This document shows positions 51,883-60,435 of a stretch of DNA of 64,000 bases, in pieces; within the stretch, counting starts at the first letter, position 1; each line of letters begins with the position of its first letter. Under the pieces are notes generated by a model that had not been told where the DNA came from, made no database searches, and saw only the letters and a program-made list of their open reading frames with translations. The position numbers were made by a program, and so were the translations under genes. Origin of the DNA: Eubacterium sp. (GTDB taxonomy: Bacteria; Bacillota; Clostridia; Lachnospirales; Lachnospiraceae); the NCBI GenBank assembly GCA_017634555.1, contig JAGBNF010000046.1, positions 109,542 through 173,541 of the forward strand. Direction: 5' to 3'.

Positions 51883-53277
51883 ATGTCAAATCCATATTTA
51901 CCAAGATGGGAGTATATTCCTGACGGCGAACCTAGAGTGTTCGGAGACAGGGTTTATATATATGGTTCTCATGATCTTGCCGGTTCAGGTTCCTTCTGTG
52001 ATATAGTTCACAAGGTTTGGAGCGCGCCGGTTGATAATCCTAACCAGTGGGTATGCCACGGTGATATATTCAGAGTGTCCGAAACAAGAGATCATGAATC
52101 CGATACAGACTGGACTGATGAAAGTGCAAGACTCTTTGCACCCGATGTAGTAGAAAAAGATGGTAAGTATTACCTTTATGCATATATAGATAACAAGAAG
52201 GGATGTGTGGCAGTAGCCGATCGCCCTGAAGGACCGTTTAAACTTTTATCAAAATATAAATACACAATTCCTGATGAGGTTTGTGCAGGCGGACTTTTCA
52301 TTGATCCGTCAGTTTTCGTGGATGATGACGGAAGAGCATATATTTACTGTGGATTCCTTAAGTCATTTATGGCTGAGCTTGAAGACAACATGTATGAGAT
52401 AAAGGATGGAACACTCATCGAGCATTTTATTCCATCAAGTGATCCTGTAGTACTTCGTCCTGAGGACGGATTTGATGTAGCAGATAAGACATTCTTTGAA
52501 GCTGCTTCAATGCGTAAGGTCGGAGATACATATTATATGATCTATTCACCGAAGGATTGTCCTAACCTTGCATATGCTACGGCTGACAAGCCGACAGGAC
52601 CGTTCAAGTTTGGTGGTTACATAGTAAACAGCGGCGCTGATTATCCGGGCGGAAACAATCATGGGTCTATTATGAATGTAAACGGTCAGTGGTATATCTT
52701 CTATCACAGAATGACAAACGGAACGATCATGTCAAGAAGAGGCTGCGTTGAGAAGATAGAGATTCTTCCGGACGGAACAATTCCTGAGGTTGAGGCAACA
52801 TCTCTCGGTTTTGAGGATTCACTGAATCCATATCAGATAACGGATGCTGATATCGCATGTGTTCTTACAGGCGGTGCATTTATTTCTGAGAGAAATGTGT
52901 TCGAGAGATTTATCAGAAATATAACAACCGATACTATTATCGGCTACAGATATTATGATTTCGGAAAAGACTTCGACAGCAAGACTATGGAATTCGCTGC
53001 AAAGGTTCGTGGAATGGGAACTAACTGCAGAATGAATATCTTTATTGACGGAGTTGATTCTCCTGATAAGCTTAAGACCTGCAAGACAGTCGGAAAGAAG
53101 ATCGGAAGCATCGAGATCGGACATGACGATGAGGTTATCACAACTGTGGTAGAGGCCGTTACAGGACGTCACGCAGTATACTTCACAATCGAAACCGATT
53201 ACGGCGATGGCTGGATGGCAGATTATTTCAAGGGCAGAAGCCTGTTTGAGCTTGAGAGCTTTGTATTTATGAAATAA
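51883..53277 (+). CDS. Glycoside hydrolase family 43 (arabinofuranosidase/xylosidase), cytoplasmic
   Basis: 464 residues, no signal peptide, so it acts on imported oligosaccharides. The five-bladed propeller of GH43 is recognisable (PDGEPRVFGDRVYIYGSHD with a candidate base Asp, DPSVFVDDDGRAYIYCG, and the candidate acid Glu in TFFEAASMRKVGDTYYMIYSPKD), followed by a beta-rich C-terminal module (about 330-464). The activity is probably arabinofuranosidase or xylosidase; subfamily and specificity are not readable by eye. ATG 51883 follows AGGAGGG. The gene sits directly after a terminator and may have its own weak promoter. Confidence 0.88.
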   Translation: MSNPYLPRWEYIPDGEPRVFGDRVYIYGSHDLAGSGSFCDIVHKVWSAPVDNPNQWVCHGDIFRVSETRDHESDTDWTDESARLFAPDVVEKDGKYYLYAYIDNKKGCVAVADRPEGPFKLLSKYKYTIPDEVCAGGLFIDPSVFVDDDGRAYIYCGFLKSFMAELEDNMYEIKDGTLIEHFIPSSDPVVLRPEDGFDVADKTFFEAASMRKVGDTYYMIYSPKDCPNLAYATADKPTGPFKFGGYIVNSGADYPGGNNHGSIMNVNGQWYIFYHRMTNGTIMSRRGCVEKIEILPDGTIPEVEATSLGFEDSLNPYQITDADIACVLTGGAFISERNVFERFIRNITTDTIIGYRYYDFGKDFDSKTMEFAAKVRGMGTNCRMNIFIDGVDSPDKLKTCKTVGKKIGSIEIGHDDEVITTVVEAVTGRHAVYFTIETDYGDGWMADYFKGRSLFELESFVFMK

Positions 53278-53283
53278 ATCCAC

Positions 53284-53303
53284 GTTAACTGTGAATAGTT
53301 AAC
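53284..53303. promoter_or_regulatory. Inverted repeat upstream of the kinase promoter
   Basis: Arms GTTAACT (53284-53290) and AGTTAAC (53297-53303), 7 bp each, six-base spacer. It lies 12 bases upstream of the -35 of the FGGY kinase promoter; candidate operator. Confidence 0.4.
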
Positions 53304-53315
53304 AGATATGAACGA

Positions 53316-53345
53316 TTGATTTAAATACTCACGCTATGATACAAT
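53316..53345 (+). promoter_or_regulatory. Promoter of the FGGY kinase gene
   Basis: -35 TTGATT (53316-53321), 18-base spacer, -10 TACAAT (53340-53345). Confidence 0.5.
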
Positions 53346-53379
53346 AAAGCAGATGCCCTCATGCATCTGCTTTATTTGT
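53346..53379 (+). terminator. Terminator of the GH43 gene, overlapping the next transcription start
   Basis: AAAGCAGATGC (53346-53356) and GCATCTGCTTT (53363-53373), 11-bp stem, then ATTTGTG. The expected +1 of the downstream promoter falls inside the left arm, so only read-through transcripts would form the full stem. Confidence 0.75.
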
Positions 53380-53440
53380 GTCTATGTTTGTTGATGAGAT
53401 TTTTTAATGATACATTTAATGTTTTAACAGGAGGTTTGAT

Positions 53441-55027
53441 ATGGGTATCAGTAGTTTAGTGGAAGAAGGAAGAACTGCGCTCGGAATCGAGTTTGGATCA
53501 ACAAGAATCAAGGCAGTTCTTGTCGGGGATGACGGACAGGTTATAGCTCAGGGTAACAGTGATTGGGAGAATCAGTACGAGAACGGAGTTTGGACCTATA
53601 GTCTTGATATGATCTGGTCAGGACTTCAGGAGGCATATGCTGAGCTTAAGAAGAGTGTTAAGGCTGAGTATGGCGTGACACTTAAGAAGATCGGTGCTAT
53701 CGGTTTCAGTGCTATGATGCACGGATATATGGCATTCGATAAGAATGGAGAACTGCTTGTTCCGTTCAGAACATGGAGAAACACTATTACAGAGGAAGCT
53801 GCAGGAAAGCTTACAGAGCTTTTCGGCTTCAATATTCCACAGCGCTGGAGTATAGCGCATCTTTACCAGGCAATCTTAAATGGCGAAGACCATGTTAAGG
53901 ATATTGCCTTCTTTACAACCCTTGCAGGATACATCCACTGGAAGCTGACAGGCGAGAAGGTTCTGGGTGTTGGCGATGCATCGGGTATGTTCCCAATTGA
54001 CAGTACAACAAGAAAATATAATACAGAGTACATGAAGAAATTCGATGATGTACTTGGCAGTGCAGGTGTTGCATGGAAGCTTGAGGACATCATTCCGGGC
54101 GTACTTGTAGCAGGAGAAGAAGCAGGCCGTCTTACAGAGGAAGGAGCTGCACTTCTTGACGTTGATAAGGAGCTCGAAGCAGGAATCCCTCTCTGCCCAC
54201 CTGAAGGTGATGCAGGTACAGGAATGGTTGCTACAAACAGCGTAGCAGTAAGAACAGGAAATGTATCCGCAGGTACTTCAATCTTCGCTATGGTAGTTAT
54301 GGAGAAGGCTCTTGAGAAGGTTCATGAAGAGATTGATGTAGTTACTACTCCTTCAGGAGATGATGTAGCTATGGTTCACTGCAACAACTGTACATCAGAT
54401 ATAAATGCATGGGCTAAGATCTTCCGTGAGTATTCTGAAGCATTCGGTATCGAGGTTGATACAAATAAGCTTTACACAACACTCTTCAAGGCTGCTCTTG
54501 ACGGAGCTCCTGACTGCGGCGGACTTGCAGGCTTCAACTATTTCTCAGGTGAGCCCGTAACAGGATTTGCAGAAGGAAGACCTGTATTTGCAAGAAAGGT
54601 AAACGCAGACTTCAGCTTTGCAAACTTCATGAGATTCAATCTTTACTCAGCAGTAAGCACACTTAAGGTTGGTCTGGATATACTCATCAAGGAAGAGAAG
54701 GTTAAGGTAGATAAGCTTTTCGGACATGGCGGATTCTTCAAGACACCTGAAGTAGGACAGAAGATCATGTCAGCTGCAACAGGCGGTCCGGTAACAGTAA
54801 TGGAGACAGCCGGTGAAGGCGGAGCATGGGGAATCGCAGTACTCGCACTATTCCTTAAGAATGGTGAAGGAAAGTCGCTCTCAGATTACCTTAATGATGT
54901 AATCTTCAAGGGAGCAGAAGGAGTATCTATTACAGCATCTCAGGAAGAAATCGACGGGTTCGACCGTTTCATGGAGACCTTCAAGGCAACACTTCCGATC
55001 GAGCAGGCAGCAGTTGAAACACTGTAA
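53441..55027 (+). CDS. FGGY-family carbohydrate kinase (probable ribulokinase)
   Basis: 528 residues. The phosphate-binding N-terminus (ALGIEFGSTRIKAVLVGDDG), the FSAMMHGYMAFD segment, the sugar-binding and ATP-binding DxGNxSxGTS-like motif (VRTGNVSAGTSIFAMVV) and the GGHG-like FGHGGFFKTPEVGQKIM are characteristic of FGGY kinases. araD follows, so L-ribulose is the most likely substrate, but it is shorter and different from classical AraB (about 560 residues), and xylulose or another ketose cannot be excluded. AGGAGG precedes the ATG. Confidence 0.82.
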   Translation: MGISSLVEEGRTALGIEFGSTRIKAVLVGDDGQVIAQGNSDWENQYENGVWTYSLDMIWSGLQEAYAELKKSVKAEYGVTLKKIGAIGFSAMMHGYMAFDKNGELLVPFRTWRNTITEEAAGKLTELFGFNIPQRWSIAHLYQAILNGEDHVKDIAFFTTLAGYIHWKLTGEKVLGVGDASGMFPIDSTTRKYNTEYMKKFDDVLGSAGVAWKLEDIIPGVLVAGEEAGRLTEEGAALLDVDKELEAGIPLCPPEGDAGTGMVATNSVAVRTGNVSAGTSIFAMVVMEKALEKVHEEIDVVTTPSGDDVAMVHCNNCTSDINAWAKIFREYSEAFGIEVDTNKLYTTLFKAALDGAPDCGGLAGFNYFSGEPVTGFAEGRPVFARKVNADFSFANFMRFNLYSAVSTLKVGLDILIKEEKVKVDKLFGHGGFFKTPEVGQKIMSAATGGPVTVMETAGEGGAWGIAVLALFLKNGEGKSLSDYLNDVIFKGAEGVSITASQEEIDGFDRFMETFKATLPIEQAAVETL

Positions 55028-55116
55028 ACTATATATGTTATATATGAATACAGATTGCTCTTTGAGATGATTTTTATATAAACAGCATATTATACTTAAA
55101 AATGTACAATCGAATA

Positions 55117-55168
55117 AATCGCTGCGGCCTGAGGCAAGAGCCGAGTCACGAACAGACCTGCAGCGATT
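55117..55168 (+). ncRNA. Candidate structured RNA element between the kinase and araD
   Basis: A 9-bp stem AATCGCTGC (55117-55125)/GCAGCGATT (55160-55168), extended by GG/CC, encloses about 30 bases with an internal GGC-AAGA-GCC hairpin and a GAGTCACGAACAGA strand. There is no T-tail, so it is not a terminator. It lies in the leader 29 bases upstream of the araD ATG. I do not recognise a known riboswitch class. Confidence 0.4.
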
Positions 55169-55197
55169 GATTGAATAGACAATAAAGGAGAACATAG

Positions 55198-55893
55198 ATG
55201 TTAGAAGAACTTAAGAAAGCCGTCTTCGAAGCCAACCTTGAGCTTCCGAAGCGTAAACTTGTTACATATACATGGGGAAATGTCAGTGGCATTGACCGTG
55301 AGTCAGGACTTTTCGTAATCAAGCCAAGCGGAGTTGATTATGAGACAATGACTGCAGATGATATGGTAGTTATGGATCTTGACGGAAACAGAGTTGAAGG
55401 AAAGTATAAGCCTTCATCAGATACTCCGACACATATCGAGTTATATAAGAGATATCCTGAAATCGGTGGAGTGGTTCATACACATTCTCCTGAGGCTACA
55501 GCATGGGCTCAGGCAGGAAGAAGCATTCCTCTTTACGGAACAACACATGCGGATTATTTCTTCGGAGAGATTCCATGTGCAAGAAGTCTTACAGAAGAAG
55601 AAATTAACGGTGAGTACGAGAAGAACACAGGACTTGTTATCATCGAGACATTTGACAGTAAGGGAATGAATCCTATGTACACACCCGGAGTGCTCTGCAC
55701 AAATCATGGTGTATTTACATGGGGCAAGGATGCAGCAGAGGCTGTACACAATGCAGTAGTTATGGAAGAGGTTGCTAAGATGGCAACACGTACCGAGCTT
55801 ATCAATCCAAATGTTAAGCCGGCTCCGGACTGCATCAGAGACAAGCATTTCTTCCGCAAGCACGGAGAAAATGCATATTACGGACAGGACTGA
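55198..55893 (+). CDS. araD: AraD, L-ribulose-5-phosphate 4-epimerase
   Basis: 231 residues, class II aldolase fold. The phosphate-binding [19 protein letters not shown], the zinc ligands in HTHSPEA and THADYF, and the [29 protein letters not shown] segment are specific to AraD-type epimerases. It converts L-ribulose 5-phosphate to D-xylulose 5-phosphate for the pentose phosphate pathway. GGAGAAC precedes the ATG. It is separated from the kinase by 170 bases including the candidate RNA element. Confidence 0.95.
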   Translation: MLEELKKAVFEANLELPKRKLVTYTWGNVSGIDRESGLFVIKPSGVDYETMTADDMVVMDLDGNRVEGKYKPSSDTPTHIELYKRYPEIGGVVHTHSPEATAWAQAGRSIPLYGTTHADYFFGEIPCARSLTEEEINGEYEKNTGLVIIETFDSKGMNPMYTPGVLCTNHGVFTWGKDAAEAVHNAVVMEEVAKMATRTELINPNVKPAPDCIRDKHFFRKHGENAYYGQD

Positions 55894-55912
55894 TATTAGT
55901 TTTGCATCTAGG

Positions 55913-55957
55913 ATAACTGCATGATCATCGTAGACAGTACGAAGGTTATGCAGTTAT
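55913..55957. promoter_or_regulatory. Long inverted repeat in the leader of the yesN-like gene
   Basis: ATAACTGCAT (55913-55922) and ATGCAGTTAT (55948-55957), perfect 10-bp arms, 25-base spacer. There is no T-tail. It could be an operator pair, a 3'-end hairpin of araD, or a leader structure for the response regulator. Confidence 0.45.
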
Positions 55958-55989
55958 ATAGTATGCTGAAGATTTACTGGTGGGGTTAT

Positions 55990-57654
55990 ATGATTAAGGT
56001 ATTTCTTGTAGAAGATGAATATGCGATAAGAGAAGGGATCAAAAGATCTATTCATTGGGAGAGAGACGGATTCGAGCTTGTAGGTGAAGCAGGCGACGGA
56101 GAGGTTGCACTTCCGAAGATCATCAAGTCAAAGCCGGATATCCTGATCACGGATATACGTATGCCTTTTATGGACGGACTTGAGCTTTCGCGACTTGTTA
56201 AGAGTGAGATGCCTGATATTAAGATCATCGTCCTCAGTGGATATGATGATTTTAATTATGCTAAGCAGGCCATATCCATAGGCGTTGAGGAGTACATTTT
56301 AAAGCCGGTTTCGGAAGAAACGCTTATGGAAGAACTTAAGAAGGTTGCCGATATCATAAACAAGGAACGTCAGGAAAGTGAAGCACGTGAAAAATATGTG
56401 CATGATATGGAGGAAATCAGAATCCTCGAACAGCAGAAATTCCTGCATGATATGATCGACGGCAAGCTTTCCATACAGGAGTCCATGGTACAGGGCAAGA
56501 AGCTGGGAATAGAGGTTACTGCAGAGTGTTATTCAATACTTCTTATGCAGATATTCTCCGGCAATTCGGGTGAAAGCGATATTGAATCCTATTCGGGAAT
56601 TAAGGAAGATATTTATTCAAGGATAAAGGATAATTGCAATGATATTCCAAATGTATTCCTTTACGATCAGGTAGGAGACGTGCTCTGCTTTCTGGTAAAG
56701 GCGGATTCCCATGAGGAATTAAAGGATATGATCCGAAGAGGAATCGATAGTATTAAAACTCTGATGAAGGATCATACCGATATGCTTTATTTCATGGCAG
56801 TTGGAAAGATCGTTGAAAGAATCAGGGACGTAAACATTTCCTATGAAGACGCCAGCAGGAAGTTTGCAGAGAGATATATGCTTGAGGAAAGTGCCATCTT
56901 TGACGGAACAGCAGAGAAGAGCGAGCATTTGACGAAGGAGGCTTTTTCAGCAGGAAAGCGTTCGGCAGATAAGATAGATCTGAACAGTATTGATGCGGGA
57001 AAGATATCCCAGAAGACGATACTGCATTTCCTGAAGAACGGTACTATCGCAGAAGTAGAAAACTTTACCGAGGAGTATTTCAGCAGTATCGGATATGAGG
57101 TTATGGAATCCATGATGCTGAGACAGTACGTTCTCGTTGAAGCGCTGCTCAGTGCGGCTGCATTTATGAAGACTGTAGGCGTGGAGGGTAAAGAGCTTGA
57201 GGATATACTCGGTGATACCAAGGATCCCGCAGGCTATGCGTCGTCAGTAGACAGTGCAAGAGAATATATCAGAAAGCTGTTGAATACCATACTTGAGTAT
57301 AGGAACAAGCTTTCGGATCAGAAATATATAGAGATAATCGAGAAGGCCAAGGAATATATTCAGAACAATTATCAGAATGAGGATATGTCCCTTCAGTCCG
57401 TAGCACTCGAAGTAAATGTAAGCTCGAACCATTTCAGTGCTATATTCCGTAAGGAGACGGGTGAGACTTTCATAGATTATCTTACAGAGGTACGTATGGA
57501 GAAGGCCAGAACGCTTCTCGTATGTACTGCCATGAAAACGTCGGAGATCGGATTCCAGGTCGGATACAGGGATCCGCACTATTTCAGTTACATTTTCAAG
57601 AAGACTCAGGGAATGTCGCCTAAGGAATATAGAAAAGCGAAGACGGAGACATGA
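55990..57654 (+). CDS. YesN-type response regulator with AraC HTH
   Basis: 554 residues. The REC domain has the phospho-acceptor D55 (ITDIRMP) and acidic pair DE; a middle region of about 300 residues is of low conservation; the C-terminal AraC domain (IIEKAKEYIQNNYQNEDMSLQSVALEVNVSSNHFSAIFRKETGETFIDYL...) carries two HTH motifs. It binds DNA near sugar-transport genes when phosphorylated by the adjacent kinase. ATG 55990 is chosen (GGGG upstream) over 55921, whose reading crosses the inverted repeat. It overlaps the kinase gene by four bases. Confidence 0.92.
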   Translation: MIKVFLVEDEYAIREGIKRSIHWERDGFELVGEAGDGEVALPKIIKSKPDILITDIRMPFMDGLELSRLVKSEMPDIKIIVLSGYDDFNYAKQAISIGVEEYILKPVSEETLMEELKKVADIINKERQESEAREKYVHDMEEIRILEQQKFLHDMIDGKLSIQESMVQGKKLGIEVTAECYSILLMQIFSGNSGESDIESYSGIKEDIYSRIKDNCNDIPNVFLYDQVGDVLCFLVKADSHEELKDMIRRGIDSIKTLMKDHTDMLYFMAVGKIVERIRDVNISYEDASRKFAERYMLEESAIFDGTAEKSEHLTKEAFSAGKRSADKIDLNSIDAGKISQKTILHFLKNGTIAEVENFTEEYFSSIGYEVMESMMLRQYVLVEALLSAAAFMKTVGVEGKELEDILGDTKDPAGYASSVDSAREYIRKLLNTILEYRNKLSDQKYIEIIEKAKEYIQNNYQNEDMSLQSVALEVNVSSNHFSAIFRKETGETFIDYLTEVRMEKARTLLVCTAMKTSEIGFQVGYRDPHYFSYIFKKTQGMSPKEYRKAKTET

Positions 57655-59105
57655 AAAAAGAAAAGACCAAAAACAGCAGGATACAATCCAGACTCATAAC
57701 ATATATCTGGATATGCGTTTTTCCTTTTATCATCTTTTTCGGGTTTGCCATATTCCAGCTGCTTCAATACTATCAGAAGTATGATCAGCTCGTAAGGAAT
57801 ATAACCAGTGCAAACGAGTATAACATGGACTTCAAGAATTCCATGGATGAGATGATGTATAAAATTATCATCGGTTCGGCAAACTGGACCGACTCCGAGA
57901 AGAAGCTGGAGGGTGAAGATCCGAAGGGCCTTATAGCTCAGGCAACGGAACATTTCATCGAGCTGAGAGCCAATACAGAAACTCAGAACGTTCAGGCAGA
58001 TCTTGACGCGCTCATCAAGCTCCTCGGAATACTCGACGAACGTGTAGATGATATTTTGAAAAATGTAGCCGAGGGCGGTCATTACGATGAGAATATCGAA
58101 ATGCTGGATATGAACATCAGGACACTTACCTCACTTATTCAGGATGATATTCAGAAGTACATATATGACGAAGCGACCAACATGGAAAAACTCCGTCGAG
58201 AGGTTGCGTCAAGCCTTGTAAGTACGCTTAGGCTTCTTGTTATAATGCTGATTCTTATGCTTCTTGTAGTATTTATACTTTCCAGGAGGCTTTCGAGGAG
58301 AATTACACAGCCTATCACCGAACTGGCTGCAATGACAGAGAAGTTTGCCGGCGGTGATTTCACCGTTTCCTATCATACAAACAGTAATGATGAGATGGAG
58401 ACGCTGGCCGAAAGCTTTAACAGCATGGTTAAGGAAATCGAGGTTCTCATCGAGGGAATTCATCGAGAGCAGGAGAATGCCAAGGATGCGGAGCTCAGGC
58501 TGCTTCAGGAACAGATTAATCCACATTTTTTGTATAATACACTTGATGCGATAATCTGGATGACGGAGTCGGGGGAAAACAAGAAGGCTATCCAGATCAT
58601 TCAGGAGCTTTCAAGCTTTTTCAGAATCTCTCTCAGCAAGGGTCAGAGTGAGATCACGATAAAGAATGAGAAGGAACATGTCAGAAGCTACCTCGAGATA
58701 CAGCGTTACAGATATCAGGATATTCTGGATTATGAGATAGATTTTGATGAGGAAATACTTGAAAACCATATACAGAAGCTGACACTTCAGCCTATAGTTG
58801 AAAATGCGCTCTATCACGGTATAAAGAACAAGCGTGGACGAGGTATGATCCGTGTAACCGGAAAGGCGGATGGAGACGATATAGTATTCACCGTAGAGGA
58901 TAACGGACGAGGCATGACTGAAGAAGAGCTGGCACGTCTCAGAAGACTTATCTCGGGTGAGGAAAGCTCTGATGATCAGAGAGGCTTCGGTATGGCAAAC
59001 GTTGAGAAAAGACTGGAAATGCTTTACGGTTCCGATTACGGAATGACAGTAAAGAGTGAATATGATAAAGGAACTGAGGTAACTGTAAAGATACCGAGGG
59101 TGTAA
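57651..59105 (+). CDS. YesM/LytS-type sensor histidine kinase
   Basis: 484 residues. A membrane span at about 17-38, an extracytoplasmic domain (to about 185), a second span (about 190-212) and a HAMP domain precede the His_kinase region: phospho-acceptor motif NPHFLYNTLD (near residue 290) and a GHKL ATPase with N box LQPIVENALYHG, DNGRGMT and GFGMANVEKRL. No cysteine or PAS domain is visible in the sensor domain, which fits sensing through a partner protein. It is coupled to the regulator and followed by a sugar-binding lipoprotein that probably feeds it the signal. Confidence 0.92.
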   Translation: MKKEKTKNSRIQSRLITYIWICVFPFIIFFGFAIFQLLQYYQKYDQLVRNITSANEYNMDFKNSMDEMMYKIIIGSANWTDSEKKLEGEDPKGLIAQATEHFIELRANTETQNVQADLDALIKLLGILDERVDDILKNVAEGGHYDENIEMLDMNIRTLTSLIQDDIQKYIYDEATNMEKLRREVASSLVSTLRLLVIMLILMLLVVFILSRRLSRRITQPITELAAMTEKFAGGDFTVSYHTNSNDEMETLAESFNSMVKEIEVLIEGIHREQENAKDAELRLLQEQINPHFLYNTLDAIIWMTESGENKKAIQIIQELSSFFRISLSKGQSEITIKNEKEHVRSYLEIQRYRYQDILDYEIDFDEEILENHIQKLTLQPIVENALYHGIKNKRGRGMIRVTGKADGDDIVFTVEDNGRGMTEEELARLRRLISGEESSDDQRGFGMANVEKRLEMLYGSDYGMTVKSEYDKGTEVTVKIPRV

Positions 59106-59108
59106 AAG

Positions 59109-60182
59109 ATGAGTTTTATCGGACGCAGTAAAAAGTTAATAACCGGTACGCTTCTTGCAGGAATGCTGATGGCAGCGTTCGCGGGCTGCGGAAAGGCTCA
59201 GGACGAGTCGACGCAGACTGCCAAAGTAAAGTATATAAATGTGGGCTTTTCCCAGGTAGGAGCGGAGTCGGACTGGAGAGTTGCAAATACCGAATCCATA
59301 TGCGGCGCGCTTACCAGAGAATACGGCTTTAATCTGATGTATGATGATGCTCAGCAAAAGCAGGATAAGCAGATCATAGCCATAAGAAATTTCGTTGCCC
59401 AGGAGGTTGACTGTATAGTTCTTGCTCCGGTTATGGAGACGGGATGGGATACGGTCCTTGAGGAAGCGAGGAATGCCGGTATTCCTGTCATAGTTGTTGA
59501 CAGAATGGTCGACGTGACGGATAAGGAACTCTATACCGCATGGGTAGGATCGGATTTCAAGACCGAGGGAAGGATAGCCTGTGAATGGCTGAATGCCTTT
59601 ACGGAGAAGAAGGAAATCGCTCCTGAGGATATACATATAGTTGGTATTCAGGGCACCATGGGTGGTACGGCACAGATCGGACGAAGTGATGCGCTTCGTG
59701 ACTCATGCATTTTATATGGATGGGATCTTCTGGCACAGGAGCCGGCGGATTATACCAAGGCGAAGAGTAAAGAGGTTATGCTGGGATTCCTTCACAGATA
59801 TGATAACGTAAATGTGGTTTACTGTGAGAATGACAACGAGGCACTGGGAGCAATCGAAGCCATCGAAGAGTCGGGAAGAAAGGTCGGAACGGATATTGCA
59901 AACGGAGAGATAATGATCATATCCTTCGATGCCGCACATTCGGGACTTTCCATGATGCTTGAGGGCAAGATTGCTCTCGACGTTGAATGTAATCCTCTTC
60001 AGGGAGATGTACTCCGTAAGATCATAAATGATGTTGAGGAGGGTAAGACGGTGGACAAGTATACATATATCGAGGAGAAAACATTTACCTCGGATGATAC
60101 GGTAAAAAGCGTTATCGTTGATAAGAAGGTATACGATATAACACCGATCACTCAGGAGATATTTGAAGGAAGAGAATATTAG
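59109..60182 (+). CDS. Sugar-binding lipoprotein of the sensing module (RbsB/XylF-like)
   Basis: 357 residues. Lipobox AFAGC (C27). The periplasmic-binding-protein type 1 fold is marked by VGFSQVGAESDWRVANTESI, QDKQIIAIRNFVAQEVDCIVLAPVMETGWDTVLEEARNAGIPVIVVDR and VVYCENDNEALGAIEAI. Its position directly after the YesN-kinase pair and before a full ABC transporter resembles the XylFII-LytS-YesN system, where an orphan binding protein presents the sugar to the kinase. Three bases separate it from the kinase gene. Confidence 0.85.
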   Translation: MSFIGRSKKLITGTLLAGMLMAAFAGCGKAQDESTQTAKVKYINVGFSQVGAESDWRVANTESICGALTREYGFNLMYDDAQQKQDKQIIAIRNFVAQEVDCIVLAPVMETGWDTVLEEARNAGIPVIVVDRMVDVTDKELYTAWVGSDFKTEGRIACEWLNAFTEKKEIAPEDIHIVGIQGTMGGTAQIGRSDALRDSCILYGWDLLAQEPADYTKAKSKEVMLGFLHRYDNVNVVYCENDNEALGAIEAIEESGRKVGTDIANGEIMIISFDAAHSGLSMMLEGKIALDVECNPLQGDVLRKIINDVEEGKTVDKYTYIEEKTFTSDDTVKSVIVDKKVYDITPITQEIFEGREY

Positions 60183-60302
60183 CAGATTAAAGAAATAAAA
60201 AAATATGATAAAAAATCCTAAAATGTGTGAATTCTTACTCAGAGAAATCACTCTATCGTAAAATATCAAAATTTTTGAATAAATAATCATGATTTTTAAG
60301 TT

Positions 60303-60349
60303 GAGAAGTTTGTTTCAGATAGTAAATATTTGAACAAACTTCTCTTTTT
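60303..60349 (+). terminator. Terminator of the three-component operon
   Basis: GAGAAGTTTGTTTCA (60303-60317) and TGAACAAACTTCTC (60331-60344) with one bulge, followed by five T. Confidence 0.85.
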
Positions 60350-60380
60350 ATTCCGTATCAAAGACATAGGCTCTTTGCTA

Positions 60381-60410
60381 TATTTGGTATATCAACAAAC
60401 AGACCAAATA
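60381..60410. promoter_or_regulatory. Inverted repeat before the transporter SBP gene
   Basis: TATTTGGT (60381-60388) and ACCAAATA (60403-60410), 8-bp arms, 14-base spacer. It ends ten bases before the ribosome-binding site; an operator for the YesN-like regulator or a leader hairpin are both possible. Confidence 0.4.
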
Positions 60411-60435
60411 CAGGATATAGGAGGGTAATATCAAT

